From NCBI RefSeq assembly GCF_031624395.1, contig NZ_JAMQON010000001.1, positions 868,001-932,000 on the forward strand: a DNA stretch of 64,000 nt. The letters are read 5' to 3'. The stretch is from Halomicroarcula saliterrae (GTDB lineage: Archaea; Halobacteriota; Halobacteria; Halobacteriales; Haloarculaceae). A program made the translations under genes and the position numbers. Positions 1-7,969 of the stretch are shown here, piece after piece; the first letter of the stretch is position 1, and the number at the start of each line of letters is the position of its first letter. The notes beneath the pieces were generated by a model, which was given only the letters and a program-made list of their open reading frames with translations, made no database searches and was not told the DNA's origin.

Positions 1-526
1 GCTCCTCATCACGAGCTAAGTCGCGTTCAGCTACGTGCCGGTCACAGGACCGACACACATAGTCGGGTGTCTCGACCGGCTGGTCGTCTCGCATCGGGAG
101 CCAGTCGTCAACAGTCGTGGAATCCTCGTTGACGGGCTTGAGCGATGACTTCTCATCGAGGATCCCGAACCGCTTGTCGAGACCAAGTTTCTCGGCTGCT
201 TCGACGACTGCGGAGCCGGCAGCGTCGATGGCTTGCCCCGCTCGGAGGTGGTCACCACAGTGCGGGCATTCGCGTGCAACTGCTGGATCGGTGTCTACGG
301 GGTCGGCACCGAGCAGCCCGGTAATCTCGTACGTCTCGCCGGTTTCGAGATGCCACAACGAGTCGCTGTCCGGGGTGGCGAGTATACTGAACTGGTTGCC
401 TGCCTGGTCGGTGACGAGCAGCCGAAATACCGTCTCGCCGTCGCAGCCGAGTGGTCGTTTGGTGATGAACTCGACAGAGAGGTCGAGGCGTGCGCCGGGT
501 CGTGCATCCGCGAATATCCCATCCAT
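1..526 (-). CDS. OB-fold-like protein with zinc-finger cysteines (C-terminus beyond window)
   Basis: Open reading frame from ATG at 526 running off the left edge (175 codons visible). The first ~85 residues look like a beta-rich OB-fold similar to replication-factor-A-type single-strand DNA-binding modules of haloarchaea. They are followed by a CPHC knuckle (about residue 88) and a second CRSC knuckle near residue 160, suggesting one zinc site built from two C-x2-C pairs. No function can be assigned with certainty; single-stranded nucleic-acid binding is an inference. The gene points away from the ATPase gene to its right and is the leftmost member of the accessory island. Confidence 0.6.
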   Translation of the reverse strand, partial: MDGIFADARPGARLDLSVEFITKRPLGCDGETVFRLLVTDQAGNQFSILATPDSDSLWHLETGETYEITGLLGADPVDTDPAVARECPHCGDHLRAGQAIDAAGSAVVEAAEKLGLDKRFGILDEKSSLKPVNEDSTTVDDWLPMRDDQPVETPDYVCRSCDRHVAERDLARDEE

Positions 527-859
527 AGTTTGTTGATAGCTGCCGCTCACCCGGGCAGCCAACGGGCCCCTAACCACGATACACGCGCCTCCCAAGCGCG
601 CCAGCCAATTAGCACCAACGCAGTGGCGCTTTTGTCACACTTACACCCAACATTATGTCTCATGCCGAGATAAATGTTTCGACAGTATGCACTATAAAGT
701 CGTATTTGAAGCATTAAACTACACTGTTATGATGTTTAATCCCGCAAGATCACTTTTCGAGCCGTTTAGAGTGGTTTCTGGTGGTAAATCAGCGTTGCAA
801 CGCCGAGTAGACGGGCGTAACAATCATTGGGATGGCGCTCATGGACCAAGCAATAACCT
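527..859. other. Intergenic region between divergent genes
   Basis: 333 bases without a convincing gene. The right two-thirds (about 640-860) is AT-richer than its flanks and presumably holds the divergent promoters. A 66-codon frame at 687-887 overlaps the start of the ATPase gene and has no recognisable domain, so it is not called. Confidence 0.6.
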
Positions 860-2425
860 ATGTCTCTCGATGCTGGTGACGCCTTAGTCGAGTCCCTCCA
901 CGAACACAACCCGTGGTGGGACGACAGGACCGACGCCTTCGACCTTCCTGCCCGGCAGAAAAGCGATTTCTACCATCTCGCACGCCCGGAAGCGTCCGGT
1001 AGCCAATTCGAAGATCAGTCTATCCTCGCACTTGTCGGTCGGCGCGGCGTCGGCAAAACTACGCTTCTCCACCAGTTCATCCACCACCGAATCGAGACTG
1101 GCGCTGCTCCTGAGCAATTTCTGTACCTTCCGTTTGACGCCGATCCACTCTACCAACTCCAGTCGGACGAGCAGCTCGCACGCGCCGTCCGATACTACGA
1201 AAGCCGCGTCTACGGTCGAACACCCAACGACGGGCCACAATTCGTTCTCATCGACGACATCCATCAGATCGAACACGCGAGCAAACCCACGATTGACGGA
1301 TGGGGCACACCCGTCGCCGAACTCATCGAGCAAACCTCGGACCGGCACGTGATTATGACGGCCAGCGCTGAGGTCCAGATCGAACGGGAACTCGCAGATA
1401 CCGAAATTTCTCCGGACGCGTACGACGTACAACCTATTCTTCCCGAGAAATTCCGAGACTACCTGTTCACTCTCTACCCCGACCTCGAAGCCGACGACAA
1501 TCGCGTCAGTCCGAGCTCTATCCGAGCAGGTGAGAACAGCCTCCCGGCAGCGATTGCCAAAGCGGATACAGCGAGCCTCACTGAGGAACTGCGACGCAAG
1601 TACGAGAAAGTCATCGACGCGGAACGCCGGATCCAGTCGCAAGTCGTCGAGTACCTGACGATGGGCGGTATCATCAGTTACGAACACGACGGAGCCGTCG
1701 AATCAGCAAGTGACCTCTCCTCGAAAGATTACGCTCGCCTCCGGGACAACGTCAGGACAGCCCTATATCAGGACGTTCCCGGCTTCGAATCAATTCAAAC
1801 AATTGCTGACCTCGAACGGCTGTGTGCGCTGGCCGCTCGGAACCGCGCCACCGAGTCCTTCCGCTACCAGGAACTCGTCGAACTGTTCGACGTCGACCGC
1901 CGCACAATCGCAGACAGTTACCTCCCCGCACTCAGCGAACTGTACGTCCTCACGGGCGTCACGGAATACGACAACAGTCGCCCGCGCGGCGTCCGACTCT
2001 ACCTCCGTGACACCGGCCTCGCAACGGCCCTATCGGACGGCGACGCATCAGCCGTCCGCAACGACTTCCAGCGAGAAGCAGAACTCGCCCGCGTCGCCGC
2101 CTTCGACCACACAATGCGATTCGCCTACGGCGTCAACGCAGCACAAGGCAACGACCCGACACCGAGTGTCCAATACTGGCGTGGCCGGGAAGGCGAGGTT
2201 GACTTCGTCTTCGAGGTCGGAGAGACGCCAGTCCCAATCGGGCTCGCATATCGCTCGCGTGACAGGGACGCGGCGCTTGCTGCTATCCAAGAGTTCCAAA
2301 ATGAATTCGACTCGCCACTCGGCTTCCTTCTCGCAGGCGATACTGTTCGCGGCTCGAAACCAGTACAGCAAATCGACGAGAGTGTTATTCAGCTACCGTA
2401 CTGGCTGTACCTTCTACTCTGCTAG
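860..2425 (+). CDS. AAA_14/DUF4143-like P-loop ATPase
   Basis: 521-residue protein. An N-terminal P-loop is seen at residues 60-67 (GRRGVGKT), with a Walker B acidic pair (LIDD) near 130-133. A winged-helix-like middle segment (around 340-390) follows. The C-terminal domain contains GEVDFVFEV near residue 440, the arrangement of the DUF4143 PD-(D/E)xK-like fold. Family knowledge: AAA_14-DUF4143 proteins are common in archaea and bacteria, often in mobile or defence regions, and their molecular role is poorly known. The ATG at 860 follows an AT-rich stretch and no ribosome site is obvious, so a leaderless transcript is likely. It stands alone, with 131 bases before the HicBA pair. Confidence 0.75.
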   Translation: MSLDAGDALVESLHEHNPWWDDRTDAFDLPARQKSDFYHLARPEASGSQFEDQSILALVGRRGVGKTTLLHQFIHHRIETGAAPEQFLYLPFDADPLYQLQSDEQLARAVRYYESRVYGRTPNDGPQFVLIDDIHQIEHASKPTIDGWGTPVAELIEQTSDRHVIMTASAEVQIERELADTEISPDAYDVQPILPEKFRDYLFTLYPDLEADDNRVSPSSIRAGENSLPAAIAKADTASLTEELRRKYEKVIDAERRIQSQVVEYLTMGGIISYEHDGAVESASDLSSKDYARLRDNVRTALYQDVPGFESIQTIADLERLCALAARNRATESFRYQELVELFDVDRRTIADSYLPALSELYVLTGVTEYDNSRPRGVRLYLRDTGLATALSDGDASAVRNDFQREAELARVAAFDHTMRFAYGVNAAQGNDPTPSVQYWRGREGEVDFVFEVGETPVPIGLAYRSRDRDAALAAIQEFQNEFDSPLGFLLAGDTVRGSKPVQQIDESVIQLPYWLYLLLC

Positions 2426-2556
2426 AAGCACAGCCGGAGCTGATACGGTCACACCGTTTCGGATACCTGTTTTACTCCCTCTATCGTCTCTACAGACAAT
2501 TCACCCACCCCGTCACTTTCATACCGACTGGACCAGTAGGTAGGTACAGAGAGTGT

Positions 2557-2805
2557 ATGAGTACCGGGATTGAACCGACCATCACGCTCACCGAGTCCGA
2601 CGAGTGGTGGATTGCCCGCGATATTGAAACCGGCGTAACGTCGCAGGGAAAAACGCGTCAAAGTGCCCTTGAAAACCTCGACGAAGCTATGGCTGGATAC
2701 CGAGGCGAGGGTAATGCTCCTAGCGACGAAGAATTACGCGAACTCGGCATTGATCCTTCGAACAATACGTCCGGGGCACGTGACGAATCGGATATTTTCG
2801 AGTAA
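2557..2805 (+). CDS. hicB: HicB-family antitoxin
   Basis: 82 residues. The N-terminal half (ITLTESDEWWIARDIETGV) has the HicB partial RNase-H-like fold, in which a substrate-like strand is followed by the T-x-G-x-T/S turn and an ALENLDEA helix. Family role: it neutralises the HicA mRNA interferase and usually autoregulates the operon. The stop is three bases before the HicA start, so the two are co-transcribed in antitoxin-first order. No separate C-terminal DNA-binding domain is obvious; the tail is short and acidic. Confidence 0.8.
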   Translation: MSTGIEPTITLTESDEWWIARDIETGVTSQGKTRQSALENLDEAMAGYRGEGNAPSDEELRELGIDPSNNTSGARDESDIFE

Positions 2806-2808
2806 CTC

Positions 2809-3063
2809 GTGGCTCGTGGGACGTTTTCTGGAATGGACGTCGTAAAGGTCATGGTGAATAGTGGTATCTACGAGTGGGTCAGAACGAACGGAGACCACGC
2901 TATCTTGCGATGGAATCCACCTGCCGCCCATGATTCCGACGCTCGAACAGTCCCCATCCCACTCCATGACGAACTGGACACCGGGACGCTACGGAGCATC
3001 GGTGAGCAGGCCGGGATGAAAGATTTTGACGAGTTCCGTGATTGGATCGACCGGAACTCTTGA
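2809..3063 (+). CDS. hicA: HicA-family mRNA interferase toxin
   Basis: 84 residues with a GTG start at 2809, chosen because it lies three bases after the HicB stop. An internal ATG at 2833 (SGMDVV) is the alternative. The dsRBD-like HicA fold is evident: the catalytic-type histidine sits in NGDHAIL, then VPIPLHDELDTGTLRSIGEQAG matches the family helix-turn that normally reads H-x-E-x-x-x-GTLR-x-I-x-x-QAG. Family role: translation-dependent mRNA cleavage, blocked by HicB. The gene ends four bases from the 3' end of the opposing nuclease-ATPase gene, so the two are convergent. Confidence 0.8.
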   Translation: MARGTFSGMDVVKVMVNSGIYEWVRTNGDHAILRWNPPAAHDSDARTVPIPLHDELDTGTLRSIGEQAGMKDFDEFRDWIDRNS

Positions 3064-3066
3064 GTA

Positions 3067-5340
3067 TCAGCCGAGCAGTCTGGAGAGAAAGCCACCGGAC
3101 TCGTCGTTCGAATCTGCGCTTTCTTCTGCGTCTTCCTCTTCTTTGTTGTTCATGCCAGTCTCGGCTGCACCGGTTAACAGTTCGTCGACGGTGTAGCCGG
3201 CCCATTCGGCGAACTCTTCAGGGGCACCGATATACACGCTGGACGCGGATTTTTCCGCCATGAACCGTTTCGGGAGGCGTTTCGCGTAGTCGTGTACTTC
3301 GTACCCGTCGCGGTCGAACTCAGCCGTGATTGCCCCTGGTTCAGGTTCGAAGGAAACGCGGCCACCCTGAATGTCTCGCTGCCAGTTGATTCGACCCGTA
3401 TCGTACGTCTTCTCGGCCGGCTCGTCCGCAGGGAAGTACTCGGGTTGCTTCCGGCCGGCTTCCTCGTAGAATTCTCGAACGATACGCCGGACGTCTTCGA
3501 TGGTACCAGTCCCGTCTTCCCACGGTTGTTCGGTAAGCATGCGTCGCGCGACGTAACTGAAGATCGGGTTCTGTCGTTCCAGCACTTCTGCGAGGTCGTC
3601 TTGCGCCTCACGAAACCCGGGGTCTTCAGGATTGGAAGGGAATGAAACGTCCATACTCAGGATTTTCATACGATTCCGGAACTCCGATTTCGGGAGTGCA
3701 TCGTTGGTCGTGAAAATGAGGCACGGCTGGTCAACGCTAGTTGGGGTCCAATCACTCCAGTAGTTCCGGATCGGGCTCCACCGCTGGATTTTCTCTTTTT
3801 CAGCGTCAATGATGGCGTACGGGAAGCTGGTGTCCCATTGACGGATTCCGCGAATCTCTTTCACGCCGACGTCGTCGGCATCCACGCCGGAAATCACCGT
3901 GTTGTCCGAGATGAGACGTAGAATGTACTCGGTGAGCTTGTCCTTCCCGGCGTCGCTTTTCCCTTCGATGTAGAGGTGCTGCAGGACGTTGTCAAGTGTT
4001 CTGGACGGTGAAGAAAGCGCTTCTGCATACTGGTTGGCGAACGGTGCCCAAAAGCCGTAGAGGAACGCTTCGTACATTTGGCCCATCACAGCAGTTTCCG
4101 ACTGCGTGTGCCCGTGGTTCTCGACAGTCTCGATGTAGTCCTCGATAGTTTCGAGACAGTGGTTGAGAACATCAGGTGTCGGGTCATCAGTAGCGACGAG
4201 AATCATCTCGTCGTCGTCACCGATGACGAGTTGCTCAGCGTCAGGCAGCACAGACATCGTCGGGATGGTGGTCGATTCCTTGACCTGGTTGTTGTACGCG
4301 CTCAGGGGCGCAGCGATGCTGTGGTCTTCGACGGTCGCACCGCGGTCGCGGAGACTCGTCCCGAATTCGTCGGCTGTGTCCCTGTCGACCTTGCTCGTCC
4401 CCATCCGTATCTGCTGGTCAGGTGCCCGGACACGTGGCCGATCGAGCGTCTCTGTCAGGTCCGTTTCGTGGTCCGATTCGACCAGTCCGACATCCGGCGA
4501 CTCGGTGTCTTCACTGTCCCGCTCAGAATCCTCGTCATCCGCGGAGTCTTCAGGCTCGACGACGGTTCGGTCAGCGTTCTCTGGTTCTTCGACGAACGCG
4601 ACCGTTTCATCAGCGCCCTCAGGATCGTCAACGACGGCAGTGACATGGTCAGCGACCGATTTGAGGTCCTCGACTGCGTCTTGATTCAATGCCGCTGTGT
4701 CGCTCACTTCGAGGTCACCCGCACCGACCCAATACTCGATGCGGTTGTCTCGTTCTTCTGGCGTGTCTGCGTCTTCGAGAGCCTCGACGAGCCCGTCGAG
4801 AAGCGTTTGGTCGCTGTATCCCTCTCTGTACTCGTCGATGAATTGCTTGAATTGCTCGTCGAGTTGTGTATCGACGTCGGTCGTGATGACCGAAATTTGG
4901 TTCGTGTGGTACTCCCACGAGTTCCGTGAGAGGTTCGCTGAACCGTGCACGAGTTTGACCGTGTCATCCGGCATGACGATACGGTAAATCTTCGAATGGA
5001 CGGTTTTCTGGTTCTTCAGTCGAACGGTGAGTCGCCCGTCCTGGCGAAGCTCCACGAGCGACCGTGCTGTCGATACCTCATTGACTCGGTCAGCATAGTC
5101 GTCCGCGTTGCCAATCAGAACATCGAGAGAATCGATATCGTACTCGGTGAGCATCGTCACCATCAGCTCGGGCGTCTCCGCGTATGTGACCGCGTCGACG
5201 TGGCGAGCCCCTTCGAACAAATCCAGAAAGTCCGCCCGTTCTTTCACCATCGCCAAACGAAACTTCGCAGCCCCTGAGCCGTAGAACTCCGGCATATCGG
5301 CGAACCGATCAAACGAGATGTTCGCCGTTAGTTCATCCAT
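3067..5340 (-). CDS. Phospholipase-D-type nuclease fused to a P-loop ATPase-like domain
   Basis: 757 residues. The N-terminal domain has a single HKD motif: H115-x-K117 (VHSKIYRI), followed by GSAN at 133-136. This is typical of homodimeric PLD endonucleases of the Nuc/BfiI type. A long acidic linker (about 235-300) follows. The C-terminal half carries a degenerate P-loop (GKSDAGKD, 460-467), an FPYAIIDAE strand and an asparagine sensor-like strand (LIFTTND, 541-547), resembling superfamily-3/AAA+ ATPases of viral primase-helicases. The last 40 residues are acidic and low-complexity. Inference: an ATP-controlled DNA or RNA cleaving protein, plausibly anti-virus. It is a single-gene unit with its own promoter, convergent with hicA. 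I do not know a named family with this exact fusion. Confidence 0.65.
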   Translation of the reverse strand: MDELTANISFDRFADMPEFYGSGAAKFRLAMVKERADFLDLFEGARHVDAVTYAETPELMVTMLTEYDIDSLDVLIGNADDYADRVNEVSTARSLVELRQDGRLTVRLKNQKTVHSKIYRIVMPDDTVKLVHGSANLSRNSWEYHTNQISVITTDVDTQLDEQFKQFIDEYREGYSDQTLLDGLVEALEDADTPEERDNRIEYWVGAGDLEVSDTAALNQDAVEDLKSVADHVTAVVDDPEGADETVAFVEEPENADRTVVEPEDSADDEDSERDSEDTESPDVGLVESDHETDLTETLDRPRVRAPDQQIRMGTSKVDRDTADEFGTSLRDRGATVEDHSIAAPLSAYNNQVKESTTIPTMSVLPDAEQLVIGDDDEMILVATDDPTPDVLNHCLETIEDYIETVENHGHTQSETAVMGQMYEAFLYGFWAPFANQYAEALSSPSRTLDNVLQHLYIEGKSDAGKDKLTEYILRLISDNTVISGVDADDVGVKEIRGIRQWDTSFPYAIIDAEKEKIQRWSPIRNYWSDWTPTSVDQPCLIFTTNDALPKSEFRNRMKILSMDVSFPSNPEDPGFREAQDDLAEVLERQNPIFSYVARRMLTEQPWEDGTGTIEDVRRIVREFYEEAGRKQPEYFPADEPAEKTYDTGRINWQRDIQGGRVSFEPEPGAITAEFDRDGYEVHDYAKRLPKRFMAEKSASSVYIGAPEEFAEWAGYTVDELLTGAAETGMNNKEEEDAEESADSNDESGGFLSRLLG

Positions 5341-5360
5341 ACACTACTTCCCAACTGCTT

Positions 5361-5370
5361 ATCAATAAAC
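5361..5370 (-). promoter_or_regulatory. Probable TATA element of the PLD-ATPase gene
   Basis: On the minus strand GTTTATTGAT lies 21-30 bases before the ATG at 5340. That is the spacing expected of an archaeal TATA box for a leaderless or nearly leaderless transcript. Confidence 0.45.
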
Positions 5371-5575
5371 ACTGACGAAGCGACTATGTTTCTTTGAGGA
5401 GAGAATCCCGTCGTTCAAGCCGAGGGTGCATCTGACACCCCCCACCAACCCCCGTTGAGAACAGCCCGGATATTTCACGCTAATCTAAACCATTTCTAAT
5501 TTGGTCGATGCTGTTGTCATGACACGGACGGCTAATTAAACAGTTATTCTATCGGGCACCCACTATCTCTTCACG

Positions 5576-5884
5576 ATGACGACGGGGAACGACAAAATCC
5601 AGTTTCGGGGGGAAACAGAGAAGCAGGCAAGCCAAATCGTTGATCAGATGCGGTTCGGAGGTATCAATCTTGGCGAACTCGCTCGGCGGGGATTTCGTGA
5701 AAAACTGCGTGAGACGCTGTCGAATGAAGAGAAGATTCAGATTCACCAGCAGTACAGGGACGGAGAGATATCCGAGGATGTCGCTCGAATTCTTATCGGA
5801 GATGGAATTGAAGAAATCGAGCGAGAACGTGCAGCATTCGAGGAGGCAACTGAAATTGATACCCACGGCGTGTACCAATCGTAG
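5576..5884 (+). CDS. Small putative DNA-binding/antitoxin-like protein
   Basis: 102 residues. The N-terminus (IQFRGETEKQASQIVDQMRF) resembles a ribbon-helix-helix strand and helix. The C-terminal half (QYRDGEISEDVARILIG) resembles the helix-turn-helix of UPF0175/VapB-type antitoxins, ending in a charged coiled helix. No toxin gene is adjacent on this strand. The ATG at 5576 is preceded by an AT-rich region with TTATTCTA about 25 bases upstream. The family is not recognised with confidence; a transcriptional regulator is the alternative. Confidence 0.5.
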   Translation: MTTGNDKIQFRGETEKQASQIVDQMRFGGINLGELARRGFREKLRETLSNEEKIQIHQQYRDGEISEDVARILIGDGIEEIERERAAFEEATEIDTHGVYQS

Positions 5885-6074
5885 CCGGTGGGGAGTGAGA
5901 AGCGCCATCAGTTCTCGTTGACACGGATACTCCCCCTCGAAACCGCTGAGACTCTACCGCTCGGGATTCCTTCGAGTTCATGCGGAGGATGTAAGATGAT
6001 GCTGGCCGGTCTAAGTTGGCACACACCGACCCGGCATCAAAATCGAATTCCACGTCCGCGTCGAAAGGCGAGAC

Positions 6075-6872
6075 ATGAACATCGAGACGGAAGTTATCGA
6101 AAACAGGAGTACGGATGCAGTCTTCGAACGCGGGAGAAACTACCGCGACGAGGGACGTATTCAGCAACTGGATCGATTCGGTAACCTCGTTACGGCGACC
6201 GTCAGCGGCTCGAACCTGTACGATGTGACTGTTGAATTCGGCGGGCACCATATCGACACCCGGTGTACTTGTCCGTACGACGGGAACGGTGACTGCAAGC
6301 ACGTCGTCGCCGTATTATTGGATATTGCCGCAAGCCCACCACAGGACGAGAGTGACCGTGTCGAGGCAGTTTTAAACGATGTCTTAGCCGAGGACCTGCG
6401 TGAGTTCGTCCGTGATTCACTTGCCGAACGCCCCGAGTTACGCGAGCAGTTTCTCGCGCGGTTCGGCGACGACTACAAATCGGTCGACGAGTATCGTGAA
6501 GAGATTGCACAACTATTGGAACAGCATGCCGACCCGGTCGTGTTCGAGGCCATCGACTTCTCCAGGTTCTTCGAGATTGCCGAGCAGTATCGGGACCGAA
6601 ACCGGTATTTGGCCGCTGCGACCGTCTATCGAGCGGTGTTTGAGGAGATCGACGAGAAGTACAACTTGATCGACGGTGCTTACGACCACTACGCACGGAC
6701 CATCCAGACCGCAATCGATGGATACGCCGACTGTATTCTTGCGACGAATCCAAGGCCCGAGGAATTCGACACGTACGCCGGCGTGTTAGAAGAGCGGGCA
6801 ACGACAGAGCCCCGGATCAATGATGAACAGTTCTGGCGCGCACTTGATGATCTTGAGGAGCGATATGAATGA
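6075..6872 (+). CDS. SWIM zinc-finger domain protein
   Basis: 265 residues. The SWIM motif (C-x-C-x(n)-C-x-H) is visible as CTCPYDGNGDCKHVVAVLL, about residues 64-82, in the usual position after a beta-rich N-terminus. The rest is alpha-helical with a repeat-like segment and no catalytic motif. SWIM domains bind nucleic acid or protein, and haloarchaea carry many such proteins of unknown role. The last 13 codons plus about 25 bases downstream recur, diverged, at 14026-14090, which marks this gene as one boundary of the AT-rich block. Confidence 0.75.
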   Translation: MNIETEVIENRSTDAVFERGRNYRDEGRIQQLDRFGNLVTATVSGSNLYDVTVEFGGHHIDTRCTCPYDGNGDCKHVVAVLLDIAASPPQDESDRVEAVLNDVLAEDLREFVRDSLAERPELREQFLARFGDDYKSVDEYREEIAQLLEQHADPVVFEAIDFSRFFEIAEQYRDRNRYLAAATVYRAVFEEIDEKYNLIDGAYDHYARTIQTAIDGYADCILATNPRPEEFDTYAGVLEERATTEPRINDEQFWRALDDLEERYE

Positions 6873-6895
6873 GCGAGTCAACGGACGGACTCATA
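6831..6895 (+). repeat. Left copy of SWIM 3'-end repeat
   Basis: Ends of the SWIM coding sequence (FWRALDDLEERYE, stop) plus trailing bases containing GTCAACGGAC. A diverged direct copy lies at 14026-14090. Most coding differences are synonymous third-position changes. Confidence 0.7.
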
Positions 6896-6902
6896 ATTAA
6901 CT

Positions 6903-7565
6903 TTAGAGGCCATACAGATCACTGCGTTCGTCTAATGCACGCCGAATCGTCTTTCGGCCACAATTGAGTTCTTTGGAGGCTTGTCGCTGGCTCATTTCGT
7001 CACGAGCCACTTGTTCCAGTGTTTCACACACTCGGTGATAGTTGCCAGCCTGAACGAGTTCTCCATTGTCTTTCTCGAACCCGAGCGGAGCTGGCCCGTG
7101 GCGATAGTCCTCACTTTCTTGCCGGGCCGCGATTCCTTGACGGATATTCTGACGCTTGATTTTTGCATCCAATTCGGCGAACACACCGAGCATCTGAAAG
7201 AGCGCACGCTGGTACGGATCCTCGTCTTCCTGATCGGGTCGCAATACCATTCGCTCCGAAACGATGTGGACAGCGACGCCGGCATCCCGGAGTTGCTTGA
7301 CTGTGCGCTCAAGATCAGAAATACTTCGAGCAATACGCGAGACTTCGTGTACTACCACTGCTTCCAGTTGTCCCACCTCTGCATCGTTCAGGAGAGCTTG
7401 ATACCCGGAACGTTCGATATCGGTCCCGGTTGATTTGTCCCGGTACACTTCCAGGGTAGACGGATCACACCCGAGTTCGTCGACCGCATAGTCATGTGTT
7501 GCTTCCAGTTGTCGGTCCAAATTCTGGTCGGCAGTCGAGACCCGAACATAGGCGGCGACGGTCAT
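6903..7565 (-). CDS. Serine recombinase / resolvase-invertase family
   Basis: 220 residues from ATG 7565; an upstream ATG at 7577 would add four residues. The catalytic N-terminal domain shows YVRVST with the nucleophilic serine and EVSRIARS with the conserved arginines. The long helix GVFAELDAKIKRQNIRQGIA follows, then a C-terminal helix-turn-helix (MSQRQASKELNCGRKTIRRAL). Length and layout fit small resolvase/invertase enzymes that recombine DNA through a 5'-phosphoserine link. It sits just inside the duplicated SWIM end and is the best candidate for having mobilised the neighbouring block, though no paired recombination site was proven. Confidence 0.85.
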   Translation of the reverse strand: MTVAAYVRVSTADQNLDRQLEATHDYAVDELGCDPSTLEVYRDKSTGTDIERSGYQALLNDAEVGQLEAVVVHEVSRIARSISDLERTVKQLRDAGVAVHIVSERMVLRPDQEDEDPYQRALFQMLGVFAELDAKIKRQNIRQGIAARQESEDYRHGPAPLGFEKDNGELVQAGNYHRVCETLEQVARDEMSQRQASKELNCGRKTIRRALDERSDLYGL

Positions 7566-7969
7566 ACACTCGCCCATGCTTTATGGCTATTTAAAAAACC
7601 GTATTTCTGCCCATATGGGCAGGTAGTACACTAATCACCCATACCACATCGCTGAGAGAATTAGTTTACTGAATTATTGAGGAACCAGTCGGGAAAACCA
7701 GGGTTATGAACGCCGTTTTCCGAAAATTCCCTCCCTCGGTATGTGGGCACCACACCGAAGAACTACTAGTAGAGCGTGCAGAATAGAAAATATCCACTCT
7801 CATTGGCCGCCTTTATTTTAGTACTACTGCGCTGGACTATCTGCTCAGTCTGAATCCCCAAGGGGGGCTCTGTACTGCGGAAGACAGTCTAAGATAGTAA
7901 TGAGATCAGAATTAGGAATCGTAATTCTACGTTGTCTTCTTATTCCTTCAGGACATCAGCATATTTTTG
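7566..7969. other. Non-coding AT-rich segment with repeat A
   Basis: 404 bases with no supported gene. It contains the first copy of a ~65-base element (7708-7772) that ends in the palindrome CTACTAGTAG. The composition shifts to AT-rich here and stays so to about 14.0 kb. Confidence 0.6.
7708..7772 (+). repeat. Diverged repeat, copy A, ending in CTACTAGTAG
   Basis: Begins GAACGCCGTTTTCC and ends in the perfect palindrome CTACTAGTAG (7763-7772). It aligns with 9432-9495 in the same orientation: the first 11 bases are identical, a CACCA-AC core is shared, and the terminal CTACTAGTA is identical. The two copies flank the membrane DnaJ gene. Confidence 0.5.

Noticed and set aside
687-887. 66-codon frame before the AAA/DUF4143-like ATPase
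   Set aside because: Overlaps the ATPase start and has no protein-like pattern.
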